A stretch of 64,000 bases of DNA from Rhizobiales bacterium 64-17. Its GTDB lineage: Bacteria; Pseudomonadota; Alphaproteobacteria; Rhizobiales; Xanthobacteraceae. Position 1 is the stretch's first letter; the number at the start of each line of letters is the position of its first letter. Location: the NCBI GenBank assembly GCA_001899285.1, contig MKWA01000009.1, positions 201,032 to 265,031 on the forward strand, read 5' to 3'. A program made the translations under genes and the position numbers. Positions 26,308-34,842 of the stretch are shown here, in pieces. The notes under the pieces are model-generated. The model was not told where the DNA came from and searched no databases. It saw only the letters and a list, made by a program, of their open reading frames with translations.

Positions 26308-27198
26308 TCAGGCTTCGAGATGCCGGCGGGGAACCGCGCGCCAGATGAGCCCACCGACCGGGCCAGCGACGATCGAAATCGCATAAAACACGGCGGCGGC
26401 AAGGATCACGCCGGCGCCAGCAGGAACACCCGCCGCATGCGAGAGCAGCACGCCGGCGATGCCGGAGAGCGCCGCCGCGACCACGGCGATGACGATCATC
26501 ACCGTGATGTCGCGGGTCCAGAACCGCGCGATCACGGCCGGGATGATCATGATGCCGACGCCGAGCAACGTGCCGAGCGCGTGGAAACCACTGACCAGAT
26601 TGATGACGAGCAACACCAGAAATGTCAGGTGCGCCGCGGCGCCGGCACAACTGACCGAGCGCAGGAAATTCGGGTCGACGCAATCGAGCACCAGCGGCCG
26701 ATAGATCAGCGCGAGCGCGACGATGCTCACCGTGGCGTTGACGGCGATGATGATCAGCTTGTTATGGTCGATCGACGCCGCCGTTTCGCCGAACAGGAAG
26801 TGCATCAGCTCCTCGGCATCCATGCCGTGCGTCGTGACGATGACGACGCCGAGCGCCAGCGAGGCGAGCAGGAACACAGCAAGCGAGGCGTCCTCCTTCA
26901 CCTCCGTCGCGCGCGCGACCAGACCGGCCAGCACCGCGATCACCAGACCGGCGACGAGGCCGCCGAGCGTCATCGCGAACACGTTGAGGCCGGAGACGAG
27001 ATAGCCGACCGCAGCGCCCGGCAGGATCGCGTGCGACATGGCATCGCCGACCAGGCTCATCCGCCGCAGCATCAGGAACACACCGACCGGCGCGGCGCTC
27101 AAAGCGAGGATCAGAACCGCCGCCAGCGACTGCCGCAGCGCTGCGTCGGTCCAGAGTTCGGACAATTCATGAACGTGGGCGTGGACGTGTTCGTGCAT
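26308..27198 (-). CDS. znuB: Zinc ABC transporter permease ZnuB
   Basis: The 296-residue integral membrane protein has about eight TM helices and the ABC-3 family motifs RRMSLVGDAMSHAILPG near residues 45-62 and GFHALGTLLGVGIMIIPA. The N-terminus MHEHVHAHVHELSELW is His-rich, an unusual add-on for metal collection at the membrane surface. The start at 27198 lies 4 bp after the znuC stop, so the two are one transcript. With ZnuC it would import Zn2+ (Mn or Fe cannot be fully excluded by fold). The 26205-26307 gap downstream shows no gene. Confidence 0.93.
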   Translation of the reverse strand: MHEHVHAHVHELSELWTDAALRQSLAAVLILALSAAPVGVFLMLRRMSLVGDAMSHAILPGAAVGYLVSGLNVFAMTLGGLVAGLVIAVLAGLVARATEVKEDASLAVFLLASLALGVVIVTTHGMDAEELMHFLFGETAASIDHNKLIIIAVNATVSIVALALIYRPLVLDCVDPNFLRSVSCAGAAAHLTFLVLLVINLVSGFHALGTLLGVGIMIIPAVIARFWTRDITVMIVIAVVAAALSGIAGVLLSHAAGVPAGAGVILAAAVFYAISIVAGPVGGLIWRAVPRRHLEA

Positions 27199-27202
27199 CG
27201 GC

Positions 27203-27943
27203 TTAGTCCGCGACCGCGCAGGCATGCGCGGCATCGTCGAAGGCTTCGCACATCTGCCGCGCCTTCAGGAGATTCTGCGGCGTCAGCACCTCGCCGGTCG
27301 CGCCCCACGCCACCGGCTCGCGCGCCAGCAGCAGCGCCTGCGGAAAATGCGCGCGCACCACCTCCATGTCGTGCAGCGCCGCCAGCACCGTGCGCTTCTC
27401 GCCGTGCCAGCGCTGCACCAAGGCGAGCAGATCGCCGGCGGTGCGCGCGTCGATCGCGTTGAACGGCTCGTCGAGCAAAATAGTGCGCGCATCCTGCAGC
27501 AGCAGCCGCGCGAACAGCATCCGCTGCATTTGCCCGCCGGACAGCGTGCCGATGGCGCGCTGCTCGAAACCGGTCAGGCCGACGGCGGACATGGCATCGC
27601 GGATGCGTTGACGATCCGCCGCGCCGATCCCGCCGAACAGGCCGGTGCGCTGCCACAGCCCCATCGCCACCATGTCGTAGACGCTGATCGGAAACGAGCG
27701 GTCGATCTCGGCGATCTGCGGCAGATAGGCGATGTCGCGCGCGGCCAGGCCACCGCGCTCGATCGAGCCACCGAGCAGCGGGATCGCGCCGGCGATGCCC
27801 TTGAACAGCGTCGACTTGCCGGCGCCGTTCGGGCCGACCACGGCAAGCAGCGCGCCCGCCTCAATCGCACCGCTGAGATGATGCACGGCAGGGTGGCGGT
27901 CGTAGCCGAGCGTCACATCGCGGAACTGCAGTTGCGCGCTCAT
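27203..27943 (-). CDS. znuC: Zinc ABC transporter ATP-binding protein ZnuC
   Basis: The 246-residue ATPase shows Walker A VGPNGAGKST, the signature LSGGQMQR, Walker B TILLDEPFNAID and the switch His in AALHDMEVV. The protein begins MSAQLQFRDVTLGYDRHPA at 27943; its ATG overlaps the TGA of the 48-residue His-rich peptide gene, so translation is coupled. The C-terminus CEAFDDAAHACAVAD resembles the His/Cys end of other ZnuC proteins. It is part of a Zur-box-led operon, peptide-znuC-znuB. No znuA is in the operon or elsewhere in the window. Confidence 0.93.
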   Translation of the reverse strand: MSAQLQFRDVTLGYDRHPAVHHLSGAIEAGALLAVVGPNGAGKSTLFKGIAGAIPLLGGSIERGGLAARDIAYLPQIAEIDRSFPISVYDMVAMGLWQRTGLFGGIGAADRQRIRDAMSAVGLTGFEQRAIGTLSGGQMQRMLFARLLLQDARTILLDEPFNAIDARTAGDLLALVQRWHGEKRTVLAALHDMEVVRAHFPQALLLAREPVAWGATGEVLTPQNLLKARQMCEAFDDAAHACAVAD

Positions 27944-28086
27944 GCCAGCGCACTCCAGACAGCAACCCAGATGGCGGCCACAGCAATGGCCGCCACGACA
28001 AGACGCGCACCGATCGACTGGCGCAGCATCGAGGGGCGGATCGCAGCCGCCGGGTGGCCATGGCCGGGGTGATGATGATGGGTCAT
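27940..28086 (-). CDS. 48-residue His-rich single-TM peptide, first gene of the znu operon
   Basis: A short frame from ATG 28086 encodes 48 residues. The N-terminus MTHHHHPGHGHPAAA has seven His in the first eleven residues. A basic linker follows (RPSMLRQSIGARL), then a TM helix VVAAIAVAAIWVAVWSALA to the end. Its TGA overlaps the znuC ATG (ATGA), and it starts 31 bp downstream of the Zur-type box, so it is the promoter-proximal gene of the operon. No strong ribosome binding site is seen. Support for coding comes from the position, coupling and the sensible His-plus-TM architecture. A zinc-binding micropeptide assisting ZnuBC is inferred; I know of no named family. Confidence 0.7.
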   Translation of the reverse strand: MTHHHHPGHGHPAAAIRPSMLRQSIGARLVVAAIAVAAIWVAVWSALA

Positions 28087-28117
28087 GCGGATCGGGTTTT
28101 AAGCACAAGCGGGATTT

Positions 28118-28132
28118 TGTTACAATATAACA
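28118..28132. promoter_or_regulatory. Zur-type operator upstream of the znu operon
   Basis: TGTTACAATATAACA is a 15-bp near-palindrome (12 of 14 paired positions symmetric) in an AT-rich patch within GC-rich DNA. It resembles the alphaproteobacterial Zur consensus built on GTTATAATATAAC. It lies 31 bp upstream of the His-rich peptide start and would repress the operon when zinc is sufficient. Confidence 0.82.
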
Positions 28133-28205
28133 TTCATTGCCAAACCCCTACCGGTCCGGCCCGGCATTTCTGCCGCGCGTGCATGCAGGGACGCATAAGC
28201 GAGGA

Positions 28206-28700
28206 TCAGGGACGCCCGATCAGAAGGGCCCCGGCGGCCGCCAGGAACGGCAGCGGCAGCGACACCAAAGCCCGCAGCCAGACGAGCCGCGCCGGCATCA
28301 TCGGCACCTCCCAGACCAGGAGCCGATGCAGCGCGAACAGCGCCCAGGCGGTGGCATAGGCGATCACCTGCGGCATCGCCGCGCCGCCCTTGAGCGCCGC
28401 CGCGCCGATGGCGAAGCCGACCACCGGGCCGCCCGGCGTCAGCGCGCCGGCGACGGTGGCGACGCCGAGACCCAGCACGCCGGAGTCCGGCCCGAGCCAC
28501 TGCACGATCAGCCCCTGCGGCACCGTCTCGGCGATGAAGCCGGAGCCGATCACGCCGAGTGCCAGCCGCGGCAGCAGCCGCAGGAAATCGACCGCGCCTT
28601 CGCGCAGGCTCTGCACCAGCACAACGCGGCCGCGCAGCGCCGCGAACCCCAGCAGCACGGCCAGGATCGATCCGAGCAGCAGATTGACGAACAGGCTCAT
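28206..28700 (-). CDS. Permease half, C-terminal-like (YraQ/DUF318-type)
   Basis: The 164-residue membrane protein begins MSLFVNLLLGSILAVLLGFAAL and has about four TM helices with the conserved Gly/Pro stretch GALTPGGPVVGFAIGAAAL. That matches the second repeat of YraQ/DUF318 permeases. The ATG overlaps the TGA of the preceding half-gene in ATGA. The two halves together equal one full-length permease (about 350 residues), so it probably acts as a heterodimer of repeats. The substrate is unknown; some family members are near metal-resistance genes. The gene ends 74 bp before the Zur box of the znu operon. Confidence 0.75.
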   Translation of the reverse strand: MSLFVNLLLGSILAVLLGFAALRGRVVLVQSLREGAVDFLRLLPRLALGVIGSGFIAETVPQGLIVQWLGPDSGVLGLGVATVAGALTPGGPVVGFAIGAAALKGGAAMPQVIAYATAWALFALHRLLVWEVPMMPARLVWLRALVSLPLPFLAAAGALLIGRP

Positions 28701-29263
28701 CGTTCGTCGCCCCAGCGGATCAGCCCGCTGCGCAGCGCGAGGCGTGCCAGCAGTCCGGCCAGCACCGGCAGCGGCACCGCGATGACGATCCGCCAGATGA
28801 CGAAATCGGAGCCGAAGAACGGCAGCTCCCACACCAGCGCGCGCGTATAGCCGAGCAAGGTCCAGCTCGTCAGGAACGCCACGGCAGCACCGGCGTCGGC
28901 ACCGACCGCCAGCAGCGCCGCCGCCACCGGATACGCGGTCAGCGGGCCGCCCGGCAACAGGAAGCCGGCAAAGGTCGCAACCAGCAGGCCCATCAGTCCG
29001 GATTCGCTGCCGATCAGCCGCACCACCAGATCGCGCGGCAGCAGTATCATGACGAAAGTACCGATCAGACAGCCGGCCAGCACCTTCGGCAGCATGTCCG
29101 CGAACAGCACCACGTCGCCGGTCAGCACCGACCAGAAATGCGCGGAACCCTCGCGCACGAACACCACCGTGGCACAGACGGCGACAAGACCGGCGATGAA
29201 CGCGGTCGACCAGTCGAACGCGCCCTTGCGCCGCCGGCTGTAGATTTTGGGATCGTCGATCAC
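28697..29263 (-). CDS. Permease half, N-terminal-like (YraQ/DUF318-type)
   Basis: The 188-residue membrane protein starts at GTG 29263 with GGAAGGG upstream. After the basic N-terminus (MIDDPKIYSRRRKG) come about five hydrophobic segments with the repeat motif FAGFLLPGGPLTAYPVAAALLAVGAD split here by other residues. That motif mirrors GALTPGGPVVGFAIG in the next gene, which shows internal-duplication kinship of the two halves. It is coupled by ATGA to the second half. No other gene precedes it in the operon. The transported species is unknown. Confidence 0.75.
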   Translation of the reverse strand: MIDDPKIYSRRRKGAFDWSTAFIAGLVAVCATVVFVREGSAHFWSVLTGDVVLFADMLPKVLAGCLIGTFVMILLPRDLVVRLIGSESGLMGLLVATFAGFLLPGGPLTAYPVAAALLAVGADAGAAVAFLTSWTLLGYTRALVWELPFFGSDFVIWRIVIAVPLPVLAGLLARLALRSGLIRWGDER

Positions 29264-29506
29264 TGCGCCCTTCCGCGGCGCGGCAGACAGCCCGCCGACG
29301 CGGCCGCATGCTTAGACGCGCTCGCACGGCAAGTCATCCCCAGAAGGCATCTCCGGAAGGCATCCCCCAGCGTCATGCGGATATCATCTTGCGCTGCCGC
29401 AATAACCACGAAAACCGGCGGGTTATTCTCCATTCGATCGGCTTTGCCAGTCCGGTTTACTCGGCTAAGGTCGACCCGGACGATAAAAAAGACTGGAGGA
29501 AACACG

Positions 29507-30508
29507 ATGAAACGCATGCTCGCCGCAGCCGCGGCCCTCGCCTTCGCCGCAAGCCTGAGCGCCGCGCAGGCACAGGCGCCGATCGTTCTCAAATTCTCGC
29601 ACGTCGTCGCGCCCGACACGCCGAAGGGCAAGGCTGCCGAGAAGTTCAAGGAACTCGGCGAGAAATATACGAACGGCAAGGTGAAGATCGAGGTCTATCA
29701 CAACTCGACGCTCTACAAGGACAAGGAAGAGCTCGAGGCGATGCAGCTCGGCGCCGTGCAGATGCTCGCGCCGTCGAACTCCAAGTTCGGCCCAATCGGC
29801 ATCAAGGAATTCGAGGTGTTCGACCTGCCGTTCCTGATCCCGAGCCTCGACGCGCTGCGCAAGGTTACGGAAGGCCCGATCGGCCAGAAGATGCTCAAGC
29901 TGCTGGATGCCAAGGGTATGGTCGGCCTCGCCTACTGGGACAACGGCTTCAAGCAGATGAGCGCCAACAAGCCGCTGCGGAAGCCCGAGGACTACAAGGG
30001 TCTGAAATTCCGCATCCAGTCGTCCAAGGTGCTGGAAGCGCAGTTCCGCGCGCTCGGCGCCATCCCGCAGGTGATGGCGTTCTCCGAAGTCTATCAGGCG
30101 CTGCAGACCGGCGTCGTCGATGGCCAGGAGAACACCCCGTCCAACATGTACACGCAGAAGATGGACGAGGTGCAGAAGTACACGACGCTGACCAACCACG
30201 GCTACATCGGCTACGTCGTCGTCGTGAACAAGAAGTTCTGGGACGGCCTGCCGACCGATATCCGCGGCCAGCTCTCCAAGGCGCTCAAGGAAGCCACCGA
30301 ATACGGCAACCATATCTCAGCGAAGGAAAACGCCGAGGCGCTCGAGGAGATGAAGAAGAAGGCCAAGACCCAGTTCATCACCCTCACCGCGGATGAGTTG
30401 AACGCGATGAAGAAGGCGATGGAGCCGATCTACGCCGACATGGCCAAGCGCGTCGGCAAGGACTCGATCGCCGAGGTCCAGAAGGCGATCGGCGGCGCCA
30501 CCCACTGA
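29507..30508 (+). CDS. dctP: TRAP transporter substrate-binding protein DctP
   Basis: The 333-residue periplasmic protein has a signal peptide ending in SAAQAQAP near residue 23, then KFSHVVAPDTPKGKAAEKF, typical of DctP-type receptors. The conserved Arg that grips a carboxylate lies in LKFRIQSSKV near residue 169. A perfect GGAGGA sits 6 bp before ATG 29507. The gene is followed by an intrinsic terminator, a second hairpin and a repeat before dctQM. The ligand is an organic acid, probably a C4-dicarboxylate-like compound by similarity to DctP, but this is not certain. Confidence 0.93.
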   Translation: MKRMLAAAAALAFAASLSAAQAQAPIVLKFSHVVAPDTPKGKAAEKFKELGEKYTNGKVKIEVYHNSTLYKDKEELEAMQLGAVQMLAPSNSKFGPIGIKEFEVFDLPFLIPSLDALRKVTEGPIGQKMLKLLDAKGMVGLAYWDNGFKQMSANKPLRKPEDYKGLKFRIQSSKVLEAQFRALGAIPQVMAFSEVYQALQTGVVDGQENTPSNMYTQKMDEVQKYTTLTNHGYIGYVVVVNKKFWDGLPTDIRGQLSKALKEATEYGNHISAKENAEALEEMKKKAKTQFITLTADELNAMKKAMEPIYADMAKRVGKDSIAEVQKAIGGATH

Positions 30509-30518
30509 CCAGCGACCA

Positions 30519-30549
30519 GACCGCCGGGAAATCCGGCGGTCTTTTTTTT
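30519..30549 (+). terminator. Intrinsic terminator directly after dctP
   Basis: Stem GACCGCCGG (30519-30527) pairs with CCGGCGGTC (30533-30541), loop GAAAT, followed by eight T (30542-30549). It lies between dctP and dctQM and should reduce expression of the membrane subunits relative to the binding protein. Confidence 0.9.
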
Positions 30550-30558
30550 GAGGAACAG

Positions 30559-30587
30559 CAATGACCGGTGCCTTGCACCGGTCATTG
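30559..30587 (+). other. Second perfect hairpin after the dctP terminator
   Basis: CAATGACCGGTGC (30559-30571) pairs perfectly with GCACCGGTCATTG (30575-30587), a 13-bp stem with a 3-base loop. It has no T tract, so it is not a terminator by itself; it could block exonucleases or be a mobile palindrome remnant. Confidence 0.7.
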
Positions 30588-30605
30588 TCATCGCCAGACG
30601 ACACC

Positions 30606-30660
30606 TGAGCATGATCCCGAAAAGCGTGAAGCGATTTTCGGACGAGATCTTGCTCAAAAC
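30606..30660. repeat. Rhizobiales intergenic palindrome (TGAGCATGATC type)
   Basis: TGAGCATGATC with CCGAAAA on the left matches TTTTCGG and GATCTTGCTCA on the right as an imperfect inverted repeat of about 55 bp (one mismatch in the outer arm). I recognise this sequence pattern as a widely scattered intergenic element of Bradyrhizobium/Rhodopseudomonas-like genomes. It lies between dctP and dctQ. Confidence 0.75.
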
Positions 30661-30764
30661 AAAAAGCTGACACGCTGCGGGGGCGGCGGAGCGACAGGTG
30701 GCGAACGCGGCCCTGCCGCCGGCCACGCAATACGCGCCAGACGTCACGGCCCTGGGGGACACCG

Positions 30765-31331
30765 ATGCTTCTGCGGATACTCGACCGGCTCGAGGAAATT
30801 CTGATCGCAACGCTGATCGGCGCTGCAACCCTGCTGATCTTCGCTGCCGTGACGCAACGCTATCTGGTCGGCATCCCGGCACTCTACCCCATTTTCTATC
30901 CGATCGATCTGACCTGGGCGCAGGAATTGTGCATCTACATGTTCGTGTGGATGGCAAAATTCGGCGCCGCTTACGGCGTGCGCACCGGCATCCATGTCGG
31001 CGTCGACGTGCTGGTGAACCTGCTGAAACCTGAGTCCCGCCGCTGGGTGATCCTGTTCGGCCTGTTCTGTGGCGCGCTCTTCACCGCCGTGGTCGGCACC
31101 ATGGGCGCGGCCTTCTGCTACGAGCTGATCGGCACCGGTCAGGTGTCGCCAGACCTCGAATTGCCACGCTGGATCGTGTTCCTGTGCGTGCCGCTCGGCT
31201 CCTATCTGATGTGCTTCCGCTTCCTGCAGGTCGCCTGGGCCTACTACTGGACCGGCGAACTGCCGCATCACGATCCCGGTGAGGTCGAAGGTCTCGACGT
31301 CCCGACCTCGAAAGGCGTGGTGCAGCAATGA
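30765..31331 (+). CDS. dctQ: TRAP transporter small permease DctQ
   Basis: The 188-residue protein has four TM helices, with the DctQ pattern of an amphipathic N-terminus (MLLRILDRLEEILIATLIGA), WAQELCIYMFVWMAKFGAAYGVR near 47-70 (interrupted here only as a locator) and a cytoplasmic C-terminal tail. The motif GAAYGVRTGIHVGVD is the family signature. It overlaps dctM by 4 bp (ATGA). The 30550-30764 gap to dctP is filled by the terminator, hairpin and repeat. Confidence 0.92.
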   Translation: MLLRILDRLEEILIATLIGAATLLIFAAVTQRYLVGIPALYPIFYPIDLTWAQELCIYMFVWMAKFGAAYGVRTGIHVGVDVLVNLLKPESRRWVILFGLFCGALFTAVVGTMGAAFCYELIGTGQVSPDLELPRWIVFLCVPLGSYLMCFRFLQVAWAYYWTGELPHHDPGEVEGLDVPTSKGVVQQ

Positions 31332-32653
31332 ACGCCGCCATCATCTTCGGACTGCTGATCGCGCTGATGCTGACCGGCATGCCGATCTCGATCGCGCTCG
31401 GCCTGACCGTGCTCACCTTCCTGTTCTTCCTGACCACGGTGCCGATCGAGGCGGTCGCGCTCAAGCTGTTCACCGGGATCGAAAGCTTCGAGATCATGGC
31501 GATCCCGTTCTTCATCCTCGCCGGCAACTTCCTGACTCACGGTGGCGTGGCGCGGCGCATGATCCGCTTCGCCACGTCGATGATCGGCCACTGGTACGGC
31601 GGCCTCGGCCTCGCTGGCGTCATGGCCTGCGCGCTGTTCGCCGCGGTATCCGGCTCCTCGCCGGCGACCGTGATCGCGGTTGGTTCGATCATCCTGCCGG
31701 CGATGGTGCAGCAAGGCTTCCCCAAACGGTTCGGTGCCGGCGTCATCGCCACGTCGGGCGCGCTCGGCATCCTCATTCCGCCGTCGATCGTGATGGTGCT
31801 GTTCGCGGTCGCGACCGGCGGCAGCACCGCGATCGGGCCGGACGGCAGCCGCGTGCTCTCGGCATCGGTCGGTCAGTTGTTCATTGCCGGCGTGATCCCG
31901 GGCCTGATCCTCGCGACCATGCTGGGATTCACCACCTGGTATCGCGCGTGGAAGAACGACTATCCACGGTTGCCGAAAGCCAGCTGGGGCGAAACCTTCA
32001 CCGCGTTCCGCGAATCGGTCTGGGGCCTGCTGCTGATCGTCATCGTACTCGGCGGCATCTATGCCGGCTGGTTCACGCCGACCGAAGCGGCCGCCGTCAG
32101 CGCGGTCTATGCCTTCGTCATCGCCGTGTTCGTCTACAAGGACATGCGGCTGCGCGACGTGCCGCGCGTGCTGCTGTCATCGGCGAATATGAGCGCGATG
32201 ATCCTCTACATCATCACCAACGCGGTGATGTTCTCGTTCCTGATGACCAGCGAGCAGATTCCGCAGGCGATGACGAGCTGGATCAAGGACAGCGGCATCA
32301 GCTGGATCGAGTTCCTGCTGGTGGTCAACATCCTGCTGCTGATCGCCGGCAACGTGATGGAGCCCTCCTCCATCGTGCTGATCACAGCGCCGATCCTGTT
32401 CCCGATCGCTGCCGGCCTCGGCATCCACCCGATCCATCTCGGCATCCTGATGGTGGTGAATATGGAGGTCGGGCTCTGCCATCCGCCGGTCGGCCTCAAT
32501 CTCTATGTCGCTTCCGGAATAGCGAGGATGGGGATCACCGAACTCACGGTGGCGACCCTGCCGTGGCTGATCACCATGCTGATCTTCCTGGTGATGGTCA
32601 CTTACATCCCGGAAATCTCGCTGTTCCTGCCGCGCATGCTCGGGATGCTGTAA
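31328..32653 (+). CDS. dctM: TRAP transporter large permease DctM
   Basis: The 441-residue permease has some 11-12 TM helices and the family motifs GIESFEIMAIPFFILAGN (split by the residue limit), FAAVSGSSPATVIAVG near 97-112, and NMEVGLCHPPVGLNLYV near the C-terminus. It carries out Na+-driven uptake of the acid delivered by DctP. It is coupled to dctQ by an ATGA overlap and followed by a strong hairpin. Confidence 0.95.
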   Translation: MNAAIIFGLLIALMLTGMPISIALGLTVLTFLFFLTTVPIEAVALKLFTGIESFEIMAIPFFILAGNFLTHGGVARRMIRFATSMIGHWYGGLGLAGVMACALFAAVSGSSPATVIAVGSIILPAMVQQGFPKRFGAGVIATSGALGILIPPSIVMVLFAVATGGSTAIGPDGSRVLSASVGQLFIAGVIPGLILATMLGFTTWYRAWKNDYPRLPKASWGETFTAFRESVWGLLLIVIVLGGIYAGWFTPTEAAAVSAVYAFVIAVFVYKDMRLRDVPRVLLSSANMSAMILYIITNAVMFSFLMTSEQIPQAMTSWIKDSGISWIEFLLVVNILLLIAGNVMEPSSIVLITAPILFPIAAGLGIHPIHLGILMVVNMEVGLCHPPVGLNLYVASGIARMGITELTVATLPWLITMLIFLVMVTYIPEISLFLPRMLGML

Positions 32654-32660
32654 GAAGCTA

Positions 32661-32689
32661 AACGGGAGAGAACCGAATTCTCTCCCGTT
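32661..32689. terminator. Hairpin between convergent dctM and tctA
   Basis: Perfect 12-bp stem AACGGGAGAGAA (32661-32672) and TTCTCTCCCGTT (32678-32689), loop CCGAA, between convergent genes. There is little T tract on either side, so it may act as a bidirectional, partly Rho-dependent end. Confidence 0.6.
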
Positions 32690-32710
32690 CATCCCCACCC
32701 GGCTTGGTGC

Positions 32711-34210
32711 TCAATCCTCGCTCGCCTTGAAGCGGCTCATGCCGCGCAGGATGAACGGCGCGAGCAAGGCGAGCAGCGCAACGCCGAGCAGCGTCGCCGA
32801 CATCGGGCTTTGCAGCAACACCATCGGATCGCCGAGGCTGATCTGCAACGCACGACGCAACTGCGATTCCGCGACCGGGCCGAGGATCAGACCCACGACC
32901 ACCGGCGCCACCGGATAATCGAACCGGCGCATCAGGAAACCCATCACGCCGAAGATCACCAGCATGGTCAGTTCGACCACCGACGGCTTCGCGGCGACGG
33001 TGCCCATGGTCGCGAAGACGAGGATGCCGGCATAGAGCCACGGCTGCGGGATCGCCAGCAGCCGCACCCACAGGCCGACCAGCGGCAGGTTGAGCACCAG
33101 CAGCATGGTATTGGCGATGAACAGGCTGGCGATCAGACCCCACACGAGGTCGGGCCGTTCCGCGAACAGCAGCGGCCCCGGATTGAGGCCGTATTGCTGG
33201 AAGCCGGCGAGCATCATCGCCGCCGTCGCCGAGGTCGGCAGGCCGAGCGTCAGCAATGGGACCAGCGTGCCGGCGGCCGACGCATTGTTCGCGGCTTCCG
33301 GACCGGCGACGCCTTCGATCGCACCGTGACCGAATTCCTCCGGATGCTTGGTGAGTTTGCGCTCGGTCGAATACGACAGGAAGGTCGGGATTTCCGCGCC
33401 GCCAGCCGGCAGCGCGCCGATCGGGAAGCCGAACAGCGTGCCGCGGATCCACGGCCAGAACGACCGCTTCCAGTCCGTCTTCGTCATCCACAGCGAGCCG
33501 CGCACCGGCTCGAGCTTTTCCTCACCGAGATGCCGGCGCGACGCGACATAGAGCGCCTCGCCGATGGCGAACAGACCGACCGCGAGCGTCGTCACCTCGA
33601 CGCCATCGAGCAGGTCCGGCACGCCGAAGGTCAGCCGCGCTTGCCCCGTGAGTTTATCGATGCCCATCAGGCCGAGCGCGAGTCCGATGAACAGCGAAAT
33701 CAGCCCGCGCACCGGGGAATCGCCGAACGTCGCCGACACGGTGATGAAGGCGACGCACATCAGCGCAAAGTAATCCTCCGGCCCGAAGTTCACCGCGACC
33801 GAGACGAGCCACGGCGCGAGGAAGACGATGCCGAGGGTTGCCAAGGTGCCGGCCACAAACGAGCCGATCGCGGCGGTGGCAAGCGCAGGGCCGCCGCGGC
33901 CGGCTTTCGCCATCTTGTTGCCTTCGAGCGCCGTGACCATCGACGCGCTCTCGCCCGGCGTGTTGATCAGGATCGACGTGGTCGAGCCGCCATACATGCC
34001 GCCGTAATAGATGCCGGCGAACATGATCAGCGAGCCCGCCGGGTCGAGCTTGAAGGTGATCGGCAGCAGCAGCGCCACAGTGAGCGCCGGGCCGATACCG
34101 GGCAGGACGCCAACGGCGGTGCCGAGCAGCACGCCGATCAGCGCGTAGACGAGATTGAGCGGCTGCGCCGCGATCGTCAGTCCGTGCAGGAGCGCGTAGA
34201 ACGTATCCAT
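32711..34210 (-). CDS. tctA: Tripartite tricarboxylate transporter large permease TctA (first set)
   Basis: The 499-residue permease with about 12 TM helices shows the TctA signature [17 protein letters not shown] near 39-55 and [19 protein letters not shown] near 68-86, with a second-half [17 protein letters not shown]. The C-terminus FKASED is polar. GAGG lies before ATG 34210. It is the third gene in the transcription order tctC-tctB-tctA. The substrate is unknown (tricarboxylates, dicarboxylates or aromatic acids are known for the family). A second complete set lies at 57765-60938; the two TctA proteins differ throughout, so this is not a recent duplication. Confidence 0.93.
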   Translation of the reverse strand: MDTFYALLHGLTIAAQPLNLVYALIGVLLGTAVGVLPGIGPALTVALLLPITFKLDPAGSLIMFAGIYYGGMYGGSTTSILINTPGESASMVTALEGNKMAKAGRGGPALATAAIGSFVAGTLATLGIVFLAPWLVSVAVNFGPEDYFALMCVAFITVSATFGDSPVRGLISLFIGLALGLMGIDKLTGQARLTFGVPDLLDGVEVTTLAVGLFAIGEALYVASRRHLGEEKLEPVRGSLWMTKTDWKRSFWPWIRGTLFGFPIGALPAGGAEIPTFLSYSTERKLTKHPEEFGHGAIEGVAGPEAANNASAAGTLVPLLTLGLPTSATAAMMLAGFQQYGLNPGPLLFAERPDLVWGLIASLFIANTMLLVLNLPLVGLWVRLLAIPQPWLYAGILVFATMGTVAAKPSVVELTMLVIFGVMGFLMRRFDYPVAPVVVGLILGPVAESQLRRALQISLGDPMVLLQSPMSATLLGVALLALLAPFILRGMSRFKASED

Positions 34211-34221
34211 GGCGGCGCCTC

Positions 34222-34281
34222 AGAGCGTTTTCAAGCGAAGGGAAAGCCGGTTCGCGTCAGGAAAACGCGACACATCAAAAC
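34222..34281. repeat. Rhizobiales intergenic palindrome (GAGCGTTTTC type)
   Basis: GCGTTTTC (34225-34232) is the reverse complement of GAAAACGC (34261-34268), with a nested GCGAA/TTCGC pair and the central CCGGTTCGCG. I recognise this as a second common Rhizobiales intergenic palindrome. It fills the gap between tctB and tctA. Confidence 0.75.
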
Positions 34282-34282
34282 T

Positions 34283-34765
34283 CTACAGCAGCCGTTCCAA
34301 GGGGCCCGCCGGCAGCGCCAGCGTCAGCAGCTTGTCGAACAACAGGAAGATCGCGACCCCGAGCACTAGGCCGATGCCGAAGTCGATGTGGATCGCGCGG
34401 CGGCCGAACGCCGCCGACGTCGCCGTGAACAGCACCGCCGTGGCGATGATGAAGCCGCCGCCGAGCGCGATCAGCGCGATCAGCGCGGCGAAACCGCCAA
34501 GGATCAAAATGATGGCGCGGTGGTCGAGACTCTCGCGCGGGGGGAATGCACCGCGCCACGCCATCACCGCATTGGCCACCGCCAGCGCCGCGAGGCCGCA
34601 GGCGATCACATACGGCATCGCTTTCGGGCCAAGGCCGTAGGTCGGCGCCAGCTCCAGCGTATGCGTGTCCCAGAAGATCGCCAGCGCCAGCAACAGCAGC
34701 ACGGCGGCGATGGCCAGAGCGGCCTTGTCAGGCTTTCGCTCCGTCGCGATATCGGGCGTCGTCAT
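34283..34765 (-). CDS. tctB: Tripartite tricarboxylate transporter small subunit TctB (first set)
   Basis: The 160-residue protein has four TM helices. The conserved start is followed by a first helix AALAIAAVLLLLALAIFW, then the segment AYGLGPKAMPYVIACGL-like (here TYGLGPKAMPYVIACGL). It ends in LLTLALPAGPLERLL, the PLPxGxLE motif common to TctB. The ATG at 34765 has GGGGGAGG upstream. It sits between tctC and tctA, 77 bp from tctC, with a GC-rich hairpin in that gap. Confidence 0.88.
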   Translation of the reverse strand: MTTPDIATERKPDKAALAIAAVLLLLALAIFWDTHTLELAPTYGLGPKAMPYVIACGLAALAVANAVMAWRGAFPPRESLDHRAIILILGGFAALIALIALGGGFIIATAVLFTATSAAFGRRAIHIDFGIGLVLGVAIFLLFDKLLTLALPAGPLERLL

Positions 34766-34842
34766 GAGAGCCTCCCCCGGTCTCGGCATCGCCGCCGGGC
34801 CACGGCGCGTCGCGCCGGCCCGGTGACGACAACCGCGTCACG

